Source of the DNA: Fasciolopsis buskii
Taxonomy: Eukaryota > Platyhelminthes > Trematoda > Plagiorchiida > Fasciolidae
DNA length: 64,000 nucleotides
Direction of reading: 5' to 3'
NCBI GenBank assembly: GCA_008360955.1
Contig: LUCM01006041.1
Span: 62,001 to 126,000 of the forward strand
Made by a program: the position numbers and the translations under genes. The stretch's first letter is position 1. Each line of letters begins with the position of its first letter. Shown piece by piece: positions 53,641 through 64,000 of the stretch. The notes under the pieces are model-generated. The model made no database searches. It saw only the letters and a list, made by a program, of their open reading frames with translations, and was not told where the DNA came from.

Positions 53641-56600
53641 AGCAAACTATACTCTCTACCAATTATCTTATCTTACCGTACCTTGGCTTCGGCCACCACT
53701 CGGCCGTACTGAAAAAAGTAAACAAAAACTGCGGACGAACAAAAACGAGCATACCTAGGTGGAGATACTTGATGCAGATGAGCAATTGTATTCAATACAA
53801 CCACAGACTGCGGCCGTTAGTCCACATTATTACATCCATAACGGCCCCTCAAAAATAGGTGTAGAAGTGACCGAGCACGCTACTTTTCTCTTTGGTCTTC
53901 CACATGACAAACATCACCCGGACTCGCGTTTTAATCACGGACTACAACAGTGGGCAACACGCAACAGGAGAAGTCTGATCCGGTAGTCTATGTTCCACTT
54001 TCCACCACCAGATCGCTGCCTGTACGTGTTTGATATCGTTTTGCGGCTGGCATGTACAGTGCCAAATAGATGTAGGACCTAATAACAGCAGAAACGACAG
54101 GCTGTTTTCCTCAGGCTTATATGCCAACACCTGTCGGGAGCAAAAAGATTCAGAAGATATCGATATTGAACCGTAGCAAGCATAAAATTTCAGCGGTCAA
54201 ATACCGGCATATGAATTGACGAAGGCAACTGATAACGTACAAAACGAGCTGCCGCCTGTCACATACGGACAACACTTAGAGGGAACTGGTATTTAATTTC
54301 CAATATTTTTCTATTTCGTTATCCAAAGAACACAAAAGTACGAGATTTATTGCAAGATATTCCATATACTTCTGTCAAAGATTCCTAATCGCGGAATGAC
54401 AACACAAATTCATACTTCACTTAACTGTAAAAAAAAACCTTCGCTGTCGGTGATCAATTCACCTGTGACCATTTCGTGCAAGCATATTCATTCGGTACTC
54501 ATGTATGTAGCTGCAACTGGTTTTTGATTACCATTCGTTCGGTCTATAAATTGTGCACAGTCCGTATTTTTTCAAAAACCATGTGACGCAATCAGCGACT
54601 CCCATGTTCCAGAACATTATGTGTATTCGATTAACCAACTTACCTTCTAAATCATTTTTATTGCATTGTCCTTGAATGTATACTTCGATAAGTTAAGAAA
54701 CTTACATTGCAGTCAACAAAAAAGAACGCATTCATACTGCACAATGGTAAGAACTGATACTGGCGACGTGGAAGCAGAAAAAGATTGGACATTAAACAAT
54801 CCACGATCAGTTATGAAAAGTCTAAAAGCATTCTACCATAGTTTATCCCTTCCTCAACCATAAACACTGATGCGGGACGGAAAAGTTTATACTTTAACGA
54901 ATAGATATATGTGAGCGATGAGGAATGCCACATCGTTATGTAAAGGATGGGTAGGATTTGGGTAGAATGTTCCTTGGGAAATGTTTCGCAGGCCTCGATG
55001 TCTAAAGCCAATATTTCATCAAGAAAATAGCCAACAGAAATGGAAAAACATGACAAAAACCTTGCCCAGTAAGAAAAGACGGTCCGTCGAACAGACCCGA
55101 AAATAACCGAGAGCATTAGGGTAAACAGGAAGAACACATCTGAGCGACAAAAGGTAACAGCATCTGACCTACGCCGAAGTGTCTCGGTTTACGGATTTGA
55201 AAAGGCAAGCACATATTCGTATAAGAATTTCGAATATACAAAAGGACCAATGTAGATCGGTGCCAAATTGTGACATCTAAATAGTTTACTGATTCCGAGT
55301 ATGGGAAAGGAACGTCATCAGTCACCAAAATGTTCACTAATGAAAAGCGCGCGGGAAACTGTGGAAACGGTGTTCCAAAAATAGGTAGATGTATTAGGGT
55401 AAGGACCGAAATGTGAAAAGAGTTTCGAACTAATGCGCAATTTCCTGAGGAGAGATTTAAGTCAACTGATTGACGTTTACTGAGAGGTGAAGTACCCCAT
55501 CGCATAGCTGAGAAGTGAAATATGTTGATCAACAGACAAATCACTGAGGTAACTAATGAAAGGAATGAAGTGAAAAAGCTCCTTGAAGAACATCGGAGTT
55601 GGTAATAAGAAAAATAGGTAATTGAAAAACCAACCATGGTGGTTGAGTTCTATCGAAAAAGTGGCCTGTAAACCATAATAGTGTGGGACGGAGCCATCTG
55701 AAAGACTATAAGCTTAGGGAGAAGATGAAGATGAAACGGATCAAATGCTCAAGCGCAATAATCCAAAAAAAATTGGCGGACTGATTTCATGGAGTGTTTA
55801 AACATTTAGGAACGAGATGCCAGATTGAGGCAAATGTATTACAACAAGACATCTGTTTGGCTTACACTTAGAATGAAATAGATAATTAGTGAACGCAAAG
55901 AGGGAACGCAGGCGACTGAGAAACAGCAAGCCCAGGTAATTTAGGCGCAGGAAGGCTTAGATGAATATATCGAAGTTTGTGTGTCTGGGATGGGAACAAC
56001 CGTAGAAGTTTTCCACTGAGCCAGTACAACACAGGCCCAGAAGAAAAATAGTTGACGAGCGGATCCATGGAAGTACGACAGCGAAATTGGCCTTGATTTG
56101 ACAGGAAGAAGTAACATAGGCTGTCTGGACCAACAGAAGATGCATTGTTTGAATATTCCCTTGCAGAAAATGGTTCGAGTTCTGAAGAAAAGGTGTTGTA
56201 CAGGGTGGTTAAGGTGACGGAAGATGATGAATTAATGCGGTATACAGAAATGTTGACATCTACATCGGTGGAACGTAACAGAGAGAAGATCCGCACATGA
56301 AGCTTGGTTCTGGTCAAAGAGTTTTACTATCAAAGAATTTCTAAAAACTGATGATGAAGGACAGTTCAAGAAGTTTATCTTCCGTCTGACTAAGACGGAG
56401 TAGTGTCAAAGGGGCTTAGTCATGAAATTCCATAGACCAGTTTTCCCTAGTTTTGCTGAGGGATTCATTAAAAGTGCTATCCCACTTTTAGTATAGAATT
56501 TTGGTCTCAATGCGACAGCGTAGGTCAAAAATTGCATCCAAAGCATTTGTGAATGACTTAGCGCGCAAGAGATGGTGTTCAATAGAATACCAAAAAGATA

Positions 56601-57019
56601 CGCCAGAGAGGACGGCTGAAAGCAACAAATATTTGTGTAATGCGGATTCTTTGTCTTAGGCTTGATCAGTTTCTTCCTGACAGATAAATGGGTAAAGTAT
56701 GATTACATGTTGGGTCTTAGGGAAGTGAGAGTGATCAATAGACGCAAAAGTTCCTGCAATTGTGAATGATACATAGATAGCGGCGGAAAGATCGGGATGA
56801 TTGCTGATTTTTTGTCTAAAATTGCGTTGTCCCTGACAGATATAAGACATAGGTCAGCTAAGCCAAAAGAGAGTTAGGGATGGGTAGAAGCGTGGTTGGA
56901 CTCACAAATGGCAAAGAATAAACGGTCAAACAATGGCAGTAGAAGAATAAGTATTAAGGCATTGTAGAAGAGACTGATATCATGAATTAAACAAATCAGA
57001 GCAATGCACACATTACTAA
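53641..57019. repeat. 3.3-kb direct duplicate, copy 2 (right of the gap)
   Basis: It begins on the first base after the gap with the sequence found at 50303 and ends where copy 1 is cut off by the gap; unique sequence follows (ATGATCGTACC). It is about 50 bases longer than copy 1 because of many small insertions. One patch (about 56771-56844, against 53402-53455) differs more strongly, with extra bases in this copy. Confidence 0.95.
54830..56870 (-). mobile_element. CR1/Jockey-like non-LTR retrotransposon (copy 2)
   Basis: The same element as at 51480-53450, but frames are broken into many short pieces: LPAPKLPGLAVSQS, SFLSLVTSVICLLIN and DIEACETFPKEH occur in separate frames. The palm block is frameshifted (CTATGCGATGGGG instead of CTATGCCGATGGGG). 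Since the two copies differ mostly by indels, much of the damage may come from unpolished long reads rather than evolution. Probably not an independent insertion. Confidence 0.75.
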
Positions 57020-58000
57020 TGATCGTACCACGATTAGAGAAAATATGAGGTGACTTTCGTTCATCAGACAGAAAAAATTGTGTTCTAGAGGTTTTTTAAC
57101 CATTTTTCGCTAAAAACACAAGTCCCGTCGGTTTTTGTGAGCAGTTGCATAGTGTGTTTGTATGTGGTTTTAGTGTGAACATCAAACTTTATTATATAGT
57201 AAACTATTCACAAATCCGTTAAAGATCTGTCGTGAACACAAGCAACCTCGTTACAAGCCATTTGGTGTCAGAACAAAGCAATACCTCATACAGCAGTCGA
57301 AGGTCCAGGTAGGCCTTTCACACGAAAAGGAGTCTTGTAAAATGGGACGTCAGTATAGAAGTGCCGGCTCAACGAAAGCTTCAGAAACTACTGGTATTTA
57401 AAAATCGTTTTTGGTGCCCGCTTACAGCGATTCACAGTGCCGTAAATTTGCCGTAAATCTGGAGCACATATTGGCGGCACACGTCCTTCGGTCGAATGCA
57501 AAGTGGCGGTCACACTGATATAGTAAGATTGTAATATGATCCATGTGATTTAAATGAATACATTTGCCATAACCGACCATTTTGCAGGAACAGGGGCTAT
57601 TATTCAGCTATGCACAAAAGAGCCAAAGCATTTGGTCTCCTATATTACGTTGACTAAACATCTTCTGAAGTTCAGTGGCATAGCGGGCCCCATAGCCAAT
57701 CATGGGAGCATGAATTTTGACATGGCTTTCAATAACTTTACTTCCAGTCATTCGATCAACGAAACCTTCAAACATTTGATCACGATCCTCTACCACGTCA
57801 TTGTTTAGACTAGTTATGAAAAACTGATCTTAATTATTGAAGTTCGAGTATCATTTTCCGTCCGAAAAATAGAAACTGATATTTATTATGAACTAAATTT
57901 GTCTGCCGAAACGTTTTAGTTATAATCCGACATCAATCTTTCCCAGTCAATTGGTCACCATTTAAAGAACGAATTTACGACCTACGAAAAGCATGCATTT

Positions 58001-58018
58001 AATATATATATATATATG
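58001..58018. repeat. Short (AT)n run
   Basis: A run of alternating AT of about 17 bases in intron 3, with loose GATA-like repeats near 58197-58220. Confidence 0.85.
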
Positions 58019-58329
58019 AAATGTTGAAGATAATAATGATATAATCCACTTTTGCACAAAGACTGAAACTGAGAATATATCCAACAGTAAATTCGTCGGT
58101 TAGGTAAAATGAGTCATGTTTTCCGCTACATTCCATAGCAGCTATGTAGCACATTGTATTCTGATGCAACACGCTTTCGTAGGTGTGCGACAGGAAGATG
58201 GCTAGATAGTAGATAGATAAAGAGATTAAGTGTATTGGTAGGTCACATTAACTACACATCCCAGCTGCACTAACTGGGCTCCAGATTCATTTTTTGTTGT
58301 CCAACTCCTACCTGCCTTTTCCTAAACAG

Positions 58330-58527
58330 CGCAGATGATTACACCAGCGGATACATGCAAATCAAGGCCATGGTGCATAGCACAGGCAACGTGTTTTGGT
58401 CACCACCAGCCAAACTGCGTTCTGCCTGCAAGATCGATATAACCTACTTTCCGTTTGATGACCAGTCGTGTATGATGAAGTTCGGTTCTTGGGCTTACGA
58501 TGGATGGCAGCTAAATATTACTAAAAG
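58330..58527 (+). CDS. nAChR-type receptor subunit, coding exon 4 (Cys-loop)
   Basis: Encodes the rest of codon 171 through residue 236 and two bases of codon 237. ADDYTSGYM (172-180) continues loop A; FWSPPAKLRSACKI leads into the Cys-loop, C204 and C218 separated by 13 residues with the core YFPFDDQ (210-216), the signature of the superfamily. GSWAYDGW (223-230) is loop B with W225, the residue that makes the cation-pi contact with acetylcholine in this family. N233-I-T is a potential N-glycosylation site. Acceptor CCTAAACAG, donor AAAAG|GTAAGT, phase 2. Alpha or non-alpha status cannot be decided, because loop C (paired cysteines or not) is outside the window. Confidence 0.96.
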
Positions 58528-58949
58528 GTAAGTCTGATCAGTGGAACAAGTTGTGGTAATTAATTGGTTTTGGAATCCATTCATAAGTTTGCAGTAGAAC
58601 TTTTAGTAATGATTGTCGACTTACCAACGCACTATACTATGTTCCTGATTAGATCATAAAGATCGGTGTCCTGGATTTACAGAGATGACTGTTGCAAGTT
58701 GAAGCTAAGAGGTGGTGAAAAGCTTGCAAGGACTTCGTTTCGATCCGGTAAGTTATGAGATAATGAAGACAGACGGTGTCTGGCAAAAAGGACTGTCCAA
58801 CGAGACCGTTTTCACCTAGGTAAATGTCGCACGAGGTAAAGACCTGAGCTACTGGTAGCCAGAAGGCAGACGGGGAACGAAAAGCTCAGCATAATGCCGG
58901 AGTGAGGAAAAAGTGGTCCGATTTTGTGATGAGCTCAGTGGCAAACGGG

Positions 58950-60350
58950 GAAGTGTTCGAAATGAAAGTCAAAGGAGAGAAAATGAATCCGAGAAATATG
59001 AGGGGAGCTCCATCTCATACGCTGCTATATAAACCATTTGATGAAGGCAAATGAAAAGAAAGCAATCTTGTTCACCGGCCAGAAGCCATTTTGATCGTTC
59101 TCGCTTGATTGAGCATGGTAGGACTGAACTTGAATCCAGGCGATCGACTGAAGTCTCTAGGGATTGCTACAGCGACTAACCGATTTTAAAACGACTGTGA
59201 ATGAACCTTCAGTGTCCACTGAGTTTCCTTATTGACCAAGTGTTCCACTACTGACCTTCAAGTAGTCTTTGCGGTACCAAGCCAGATCCTCTGGATCAAC
59301 CTGTCACGGCAATAACAAGTATTGTCAGATACACAGAGGCAAATGAATTGATAAGGTCGCATTAATGTGGTGCCCAATGGTAGCCGATCTGTAAGTTGTG
59401 GAACGATAACTGGATGATCTGAGTGGAATGATTTTCACTCATTGTGTTGAAACCTTCTCATTCACTTGGTATGATGCACCTTGAAAATTACTCATTGACA
59501 CTGTCGCTTACGTAGGCGAGAAAGATGAATGCTTCCTTTATGAGCACTGTTAGTTGCTTGATTTTTGGTTTGGCTTCTTTCACGAACCGTTCAAACAGCT
59601 TTCTGAATACCTTCTATCATGAAAGATGTTGAACAATAGATTCGGTTCCACCTCTTGTGGTCCAGAAACGCAAATCGTCCTCTCTGGTTGTGCTAGACTT
59701 CTTATCAGGGTCCATTTAGGCTTCAGTGAATCTTAATATAAGTAGATGTACTGACCCACCCAAGTCGGCTTTCCTTAGGCCTTTCTCTCACTCGGTTCAT
59801 CCTAGTTCTTTGATGGGATCACATCAAGAGGGGAGATGGAACCATCTTTTCCCAACTACATAGTAAATCGAATGCAATTTGCGGACATGAGTGAAATGTC
59901 CAAACATCTCATGGGTGCACATATTCATATTGGATATTGCAAATGCATCATCCACATAGCGATAGTAGATATCAAGAGCCGCAATTTCACTGCCTAGTTC
60001 TTTTATTTCAGGTTTTCCATTTAAACCATCTGCAACTGGCAATCCTATTTGGAAGACTGTTCATCGCAAAGGAATTAAACCTTAATAGTACATCGCACAA
60101 CAAGCCCTTTCAGGCAGGACATGGTGATTCTGACATTCATTCAATGTTGCTCCATATAATCACCATCTCTGTTAACGAGAGGTTGGTGAAACCAATAAAA
60201 CGTCAAACGGGGAAAATGGCGTTTCTGAAATTGAGGGTTTTAACAATTTCAACGAATTAAAGCACCTCCTGAAAACTCCTTGTAGATAACTTCTCTCGAA
60301 TTGCTCCCAATAATTAAGTCAGCCATTTCGACAACGAAAGATACGAGAAA
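58950..60350 (-). mobile_element. Penelope-like retroelement remnant (reverse transcriptase with C-terminal region)
   Basis: Minus strand, full of stops and frameshifts. In order: VEMADLIIG near 60310; LKGLVVRCTIKV and FLCDEQ near 60060-60110; then GLPVADGLNGK and YYRYVDDAFAIS, with the catalytic YVDD at 59947-59958. The RYVDD form is typical of Penelope-like RTs rather than LINE RTs (YADD). Further 3', GKPTWVGQYIY near 59760 matches the RKPTWTGQY pattern that follows the RT in this class, and near 59330-59400 DRLPLGTT and QFICLC recall the linker before the GIY-YIG endonuclease. GNSVDTEGSFTVV near 59190-59230 recalls the region after it. The GIY-YIG catalytic residues are not clearly intact. 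This copy is inactive, inserted antisense to the host gene. Confidence 0.78.
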
Positions 60351-62040
60351 CCTGAATTCAAAAGTACTGGCTTTATGGAACAGTTATGCTATATTTGTCG
60401 TACCAGTAAAGGATTATTCAGGCGAATCCAAGAGCACCATACGGCTTGGTTGAGCAAGTGAATCACCAACACCGTTGGAAGCTCAGTTGTTTAACGCCCG
60501 GTCACTAAGGGCAATCAGTGGGCAAGGGAAATTCATTCACGGTCATCCAAGGAAATTCAGGACATCCATCTGATTGATTTAATCAAGAACATTGTTTAAT
60601 GCCTTAGTAAAGCGATAATGGTACGAATTTGTAATCCTGAACCATGTGAATAGGAACAATTGCTTCACAATTTGCAAATTCACTGGCGAAATTAACGATA
60701 GTCGATACGTTGAATAACCCAATTAACTGTCAGTGTAAGGTACCAAGTTTTCTTTTCAAATATGAGAACTGAAATCCCTTAGTTGGCTTAAGGCTGATTC
60801 CGCTGGAAGACTTCTTTGATCCATGAATATACTCCATGACCAACAGGAACCCTGCACTAAGATTAACAGGGGTTCGTTCTCCGATGTCCAGACTAGCCTG
60901 TAGGATGTTGAGCGCAGTAGAGCTGATTCACTATATAACCTGGGCAGAATAATTGACGGTGATTACCTACTAAACGAGGTTACAAATTCACGTCAAGTGA
61001 ATACAAATGGTGTTCTCTCCCCTGGCTATCTCGTAAAAAAAGGAAAACCGAATTAAAAAGGTGACGTGCAAAGTAACTGGCTGTTGCATTAGTGCTTTTT
61101 CGGATGTGAGGATGGTAGTTGGGTTAGCGATCACTGTTATTTGGCTTTACTATTTGTATCCGCATCTGTCAGATATAAAGGTCACAAAATGACAACAAAT
61201 TATGATTGGTTGCGAATGAATAATCTGTTTACCTATTAAGAGGAGTATCTCTAAATAATAGAAGTTTTGAGTACTTAGGTAGTTTGTGAGGCTGTGGTCA
61301 GTTTACTAGGTCTTCCGGCATCTAGCATTATTTCCCTTTGCTAACTCCGAGTTCTTGAAACTCTCTTTTGAACGTTTTTTAAATATGTAAATGGAACTGC
61401 AATTTAATTGCGCTGAAAGGAAACCAGTCAAATTCAACCATTAATTACTGTTTAACAATTCAAAACACCCCTTTCACTCACGAGTTAGGCATCCAACAAA
61501 TCGAACCAGATTATAGGTGGCCTCATCGAATTCCTCACTGGTTGGATTTCTAATAAAATAATACAGTGTCGAGGATAAAATTTAATCAATTCATTGTGTA
61601 CGAGTATTTCAGCAAAGGACTGCCCCACAGCCATGCATTCAAAAGTAGGAGGAATAGTACTGTAAATAAAGACCATGTAAAATTGTATTTTCTGATAAAA
61701 CCAATATTTAAATATATGCATACATGTGCATATACCTACATTCGTGCGAATTCTACAAGAATGTAGTTTAAGCATTCTAATCAAATTATTCTATTGCACA
61801 GCTCAAAGGAACAACCAAACAAGTTTTGATTCCAGACTAAAGCCATTTGTAGAACTATCCAAGTGTGAATAGCATCTGCCATCGGAGGCACGGGATGTAA
61901 CACATGTTTGCTTTGTCAGGTGAGCTACGATGGTCCCGACGAATCCTTCGGGAAATTCAGCTCTTATAGCCATGCTGCGAACTTTCACTGTTTTTGATGC
62001 CTTGTGTTTAGATAATTTAGGCAGGTGTTCAATGGCCCTC

Positions 62041-62105
62041 AGGTGAAACGTCGGTATACCGTTTGGCTCCTCCGTTAGAGGACACGAGGTTCGAACCCTT
62101 GGGTT
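62041..62105 (+). repeat. tRNA-like fragment with intact T arm
   Basis: 62085-62101 folds as a complete T arm: CGAGG-TTCGAAC-CCTTG, five pairs (one G-T) and a seven-base loop. Before it, TGGCTCCTCCGTTAGAGGA contains an A-box-like TGGCTC and a five-pair hairpin (TCCTC with GAGGA) but with a five-base loop. The A and B boxes are too close for a full tRNA, so this is a deleted tRNA pseudogene or a SINE head. Confidence 0.45.
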
Positions 62106-63429
62106 GTGTTCGTGAATGGGTTTGACTCATATCAGTGTGAAACACGTCACAAGAGGATCTATCTTGACCGCTCAGAATCGGTCAAATTTCAACTTACTAG
62201 AACACTCTGAAAACCAATACATTATCATCCTGGTCTCTCGGAGTTATATTATTCCGAACTCATTCAATGCTATCTTAACATGTACGATATTTTTGGATCA
62301 GAACTCGTCGATCCACAAGGTTAATGCTTCGTGATAAACACTAATTGTTTCCATCCAACATTTTATTCAATTCTTACCCTTGTAAATTTTTGACAAGTTA
62401 CATTTTACAAAGGATTTGTCGTACGCAGAATAACGGAATAAGCAACTTTTAGTAAACCAACCATTGCATATGTGAGGCAGAACGTTCCAACCAGATTACA
62501 CGCAAAATCAGCTTGATCTGGCGAAGGTGATTTCAGAAGGCAATTAAGGGAACTTCAAAAAAATCAGTTTCATTAGACACCGTGATCCAGCAGACAAAAG
62601 ATAAGCAGCTCCAACTGTAAAACGATCACCGAAATCTGTGGTTTCCGTTCCATATATTATCCTCCATTGCTAATAATGTTAGTGAGACAGTTGTTTCATT
62701 TATGTATTATATGGCCAATCCGTAACCAACGGAAGAGCTGTCAAATGAGGAACAGTTGTCTTTCGAGGAAAACGACTAGAAACCGACAATGGTGGATATG
62801 AAAGCTGCAAAAACAACACGTTCACAACTGCAGCATTCATGATATGTACTGCATCACTCTTCACCTACTTGTTAATATGAGTAACCTGCAGGAATTTTTA
62901 TCACTTGCCAAGTTAAAACACGGTAACCAACGACAGTTATCAGGGTCCTCAGTTTTTCTGGAGAATCTTGATTGTTTTATCCTTTGGTTTAGAAATACTG
63001 AGAAGACAGGAGACCATGATTAAGTTTAACAAGTGAAATATCCGAAATGTTTCTCGTCTGGATTGCATGAACAAAAAAACACTTTCCACTCTATTTTGCA
63101 GAATGACGGCATTTTTGCGATTTATCGAAGGAAGCAACTCTAATTGCGGTTAGATAGACTGTGGTTGGGGAAAATAAATTCGCCGAAATCAGCCTTGAAA
63201 AAAAAGAAATTTCTATAAGAGCACAAATATGTACAGTAAAAAGTATGATGGAATCTAAAGTTTTCACGTTGCTATCTAATGGTTGTGGCTGAACCATTTC
63301 AAACCTAATGGGTGGTTGGGATGCAAGGCCGTTCCCCGGAACGTGATCTAGTTATGCATTTGTATTGAAGATGAGTATGTTGTGTTGATTTTAATTACAA
63401 TTATTTACATTATACATCTTTCCTACTAG

Positions 63430-63508
63430 ACATGAGAAAGTGGACATGTCAAATTATGTTCAAAACGGCGAGTGGGACCTTCTCAAGGTCACAGTTGAGA
63501 GATTTGAG
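63430..63508 (+). CDS. nAChR-type receptor subunit, coding exon 5
   Basis: Encodes the last base of codon 237 through residue 263. VDMSNYVQNGEWDLL (241-255) is the conserved beta-strand block before loop C (family pattern VDLSxYxxNGEWDLL). It ends KVTVERFE followed by GTAAGA, phase 0. The gene is cut by the window edge: loop C, four transmembrane helices and the cytoplasmic loop are still to come, probably about half of the protein or more. Acceptor TCCTACTAG. Confidence 0.93.
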
Positions 63509-64000
63509 GTAAGAAAAGTGTTTGAACCACTGAATTACATCCTTTTACCGTACAATGCTTTTTCAGTATATCTGTGTGCACATTAATGCATCCAAAGTAT
63601 CAGTGCATTCACTGTTTGGACATAAAGTGAAAACAGTTGAATTCGCTTCTTTGAGAACAGTTGTTGTTACGATTCAGGCATACTGCATACCTTCATTGTA
63701 TCTCGACCACTAAGTTTGGTATTTAAACGGGATTTGATTCCTCAATCTTCAGAAGTGTGCCCAGTGTTCCAGGAGAAAAACAATATGCAGGGATTCTCTT
63801 ATTTTAATACACTAAAAAGAACAAAATCATGCAAACTAATGTTCCAACGAACATGGAGTCGTTCGGTGTACTGCTTCTCTTTCAAAATCCAAGAATACAA
63901 AGGAATGGCCCGATCACAGAATGAAGTGCAATTGCTTTAAGTTCTGTAATATTTGCAATATTTTATATAGATTGACAAAGCACAAGGTATCGAATCAAAA
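63509..64000 (+). other. Start of intron 5 (partial)
   Basis: Follows the GTAAGA donor. No exon with loop C (a vicinal cysteine pair or its non-alpha equivalent) is visible before the window ends. The open frame at 63716-63940 has no receptor motif and is taken as chance. Confidence 0.8.

Larger units (their letters stand above)
47243..58329 (+). other. Intron 3 of the receptor gene (11.1 kb as assembled)
   Basis: A phase-2 intron, GTTAGT to CCTAAACAG. It contains the 3.3-kb segment given twice around a 10-N gap, with a CR1/Jockey-like element in each copy, and short AT runs near 58001. If the second copy is an assembly overlap, the true intron is roughly 7.7 kb. The parts at 47243-50302 and 57020-58329 show no recognisable gene. 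Confidence 0.9.
58528..63429 (+). other. Intron 4 of the receptor gene (4.9 kb)
   Basis: GTAAGT to TCCTACTAG, phase 2. It holds a decayed Penelope-like element on the opposite strand (about 58950-60350) and a tRNA-like fragment at 62041-62105. 60350-62040 and 62105-63429 show nothing recognisable. Confidence 0.9.

Noticed and set aside
57554..57808. 84-codon frame in intron 3 with a matching opposite-strand frame
   Set aside because: No family resemblance and no splice signals that would join it to the receptor frame.
63716..63940. Possible next receptor exon after 63508
   Set aside because: The frame lacks loop C or transmembrane motifs and is not flanked by fitting splice sites.

Overview
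The window is eukaryotic: it is AT-rich (judged by eye), gene-poor, has short exons between very long GT-AG introns, and carries decayed retroelements. The exon plan of the one clear gene, the Penelope-like and non-LTR retroelements, and several tRNA-like repeat heads suggest a flatworm, most likely a trematode. Species cannot be named from this sequence, and another lophotrochozoan is not excluded.

One gene on the + strand spans most of the window. It is a Cys-loop receptor subunit of the nicotinic acetylcholine receptor (nAChR) type. Five coding exons are visible: 12230-12586, 40589-40633, 47133-47242, 58330-58527 and 63430-63508. They join in one open frame for exactly 263 codons. These cover the signal peptide, an unusual glutamine-rich linker, ligand loops D, A and B, and the Cys-loop, and end before loop C and the four membrane helices, which must lie to the right of the window. 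Introns 1 to 4 are about 28.0, 6.5, 11.1 and 4.9 kb.

Region by region: 1-12229 is upstream sequence with no gene I can support, holding a repeat copy, tRNA-like (SINE-like) fragments and an acidic GAT-rich relic. Intron 1 holds a dead non-LTR reverse transcriptase fragment on the minus strand (about 26500-27420), a tRNA-like fragment, a second copy of the dispersed repeat and a TA microsatellite. Intron 2 holds the third repeat copy. Intron 3 holds a 3.3-kb segment present twice in direct orientation, on either side of a 10-N gap (53631-53640). The first copy ends exactly at the gap and the second begins exactly after it, so this is most simply an unmerged overlap of two contig ends, not a biological duplication. 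The segment contains a CR1/Jockey-like non-LTR element on the minus strand. Intron 4 holds a decayed Penelope-like element on the minus strand with a YVDD catalytic motif.

I found no complete second gene, no confident functional tRNA or rRNA, no CRISPR array and no bacterial-type operon. The points most worth a second look are the false duplication, a three-copy repeat whose paired hairpin followed by GAAA recalls a hammerhead ribozyme core, and the atypical N-terminal extension and extra cysteine of the receptor.
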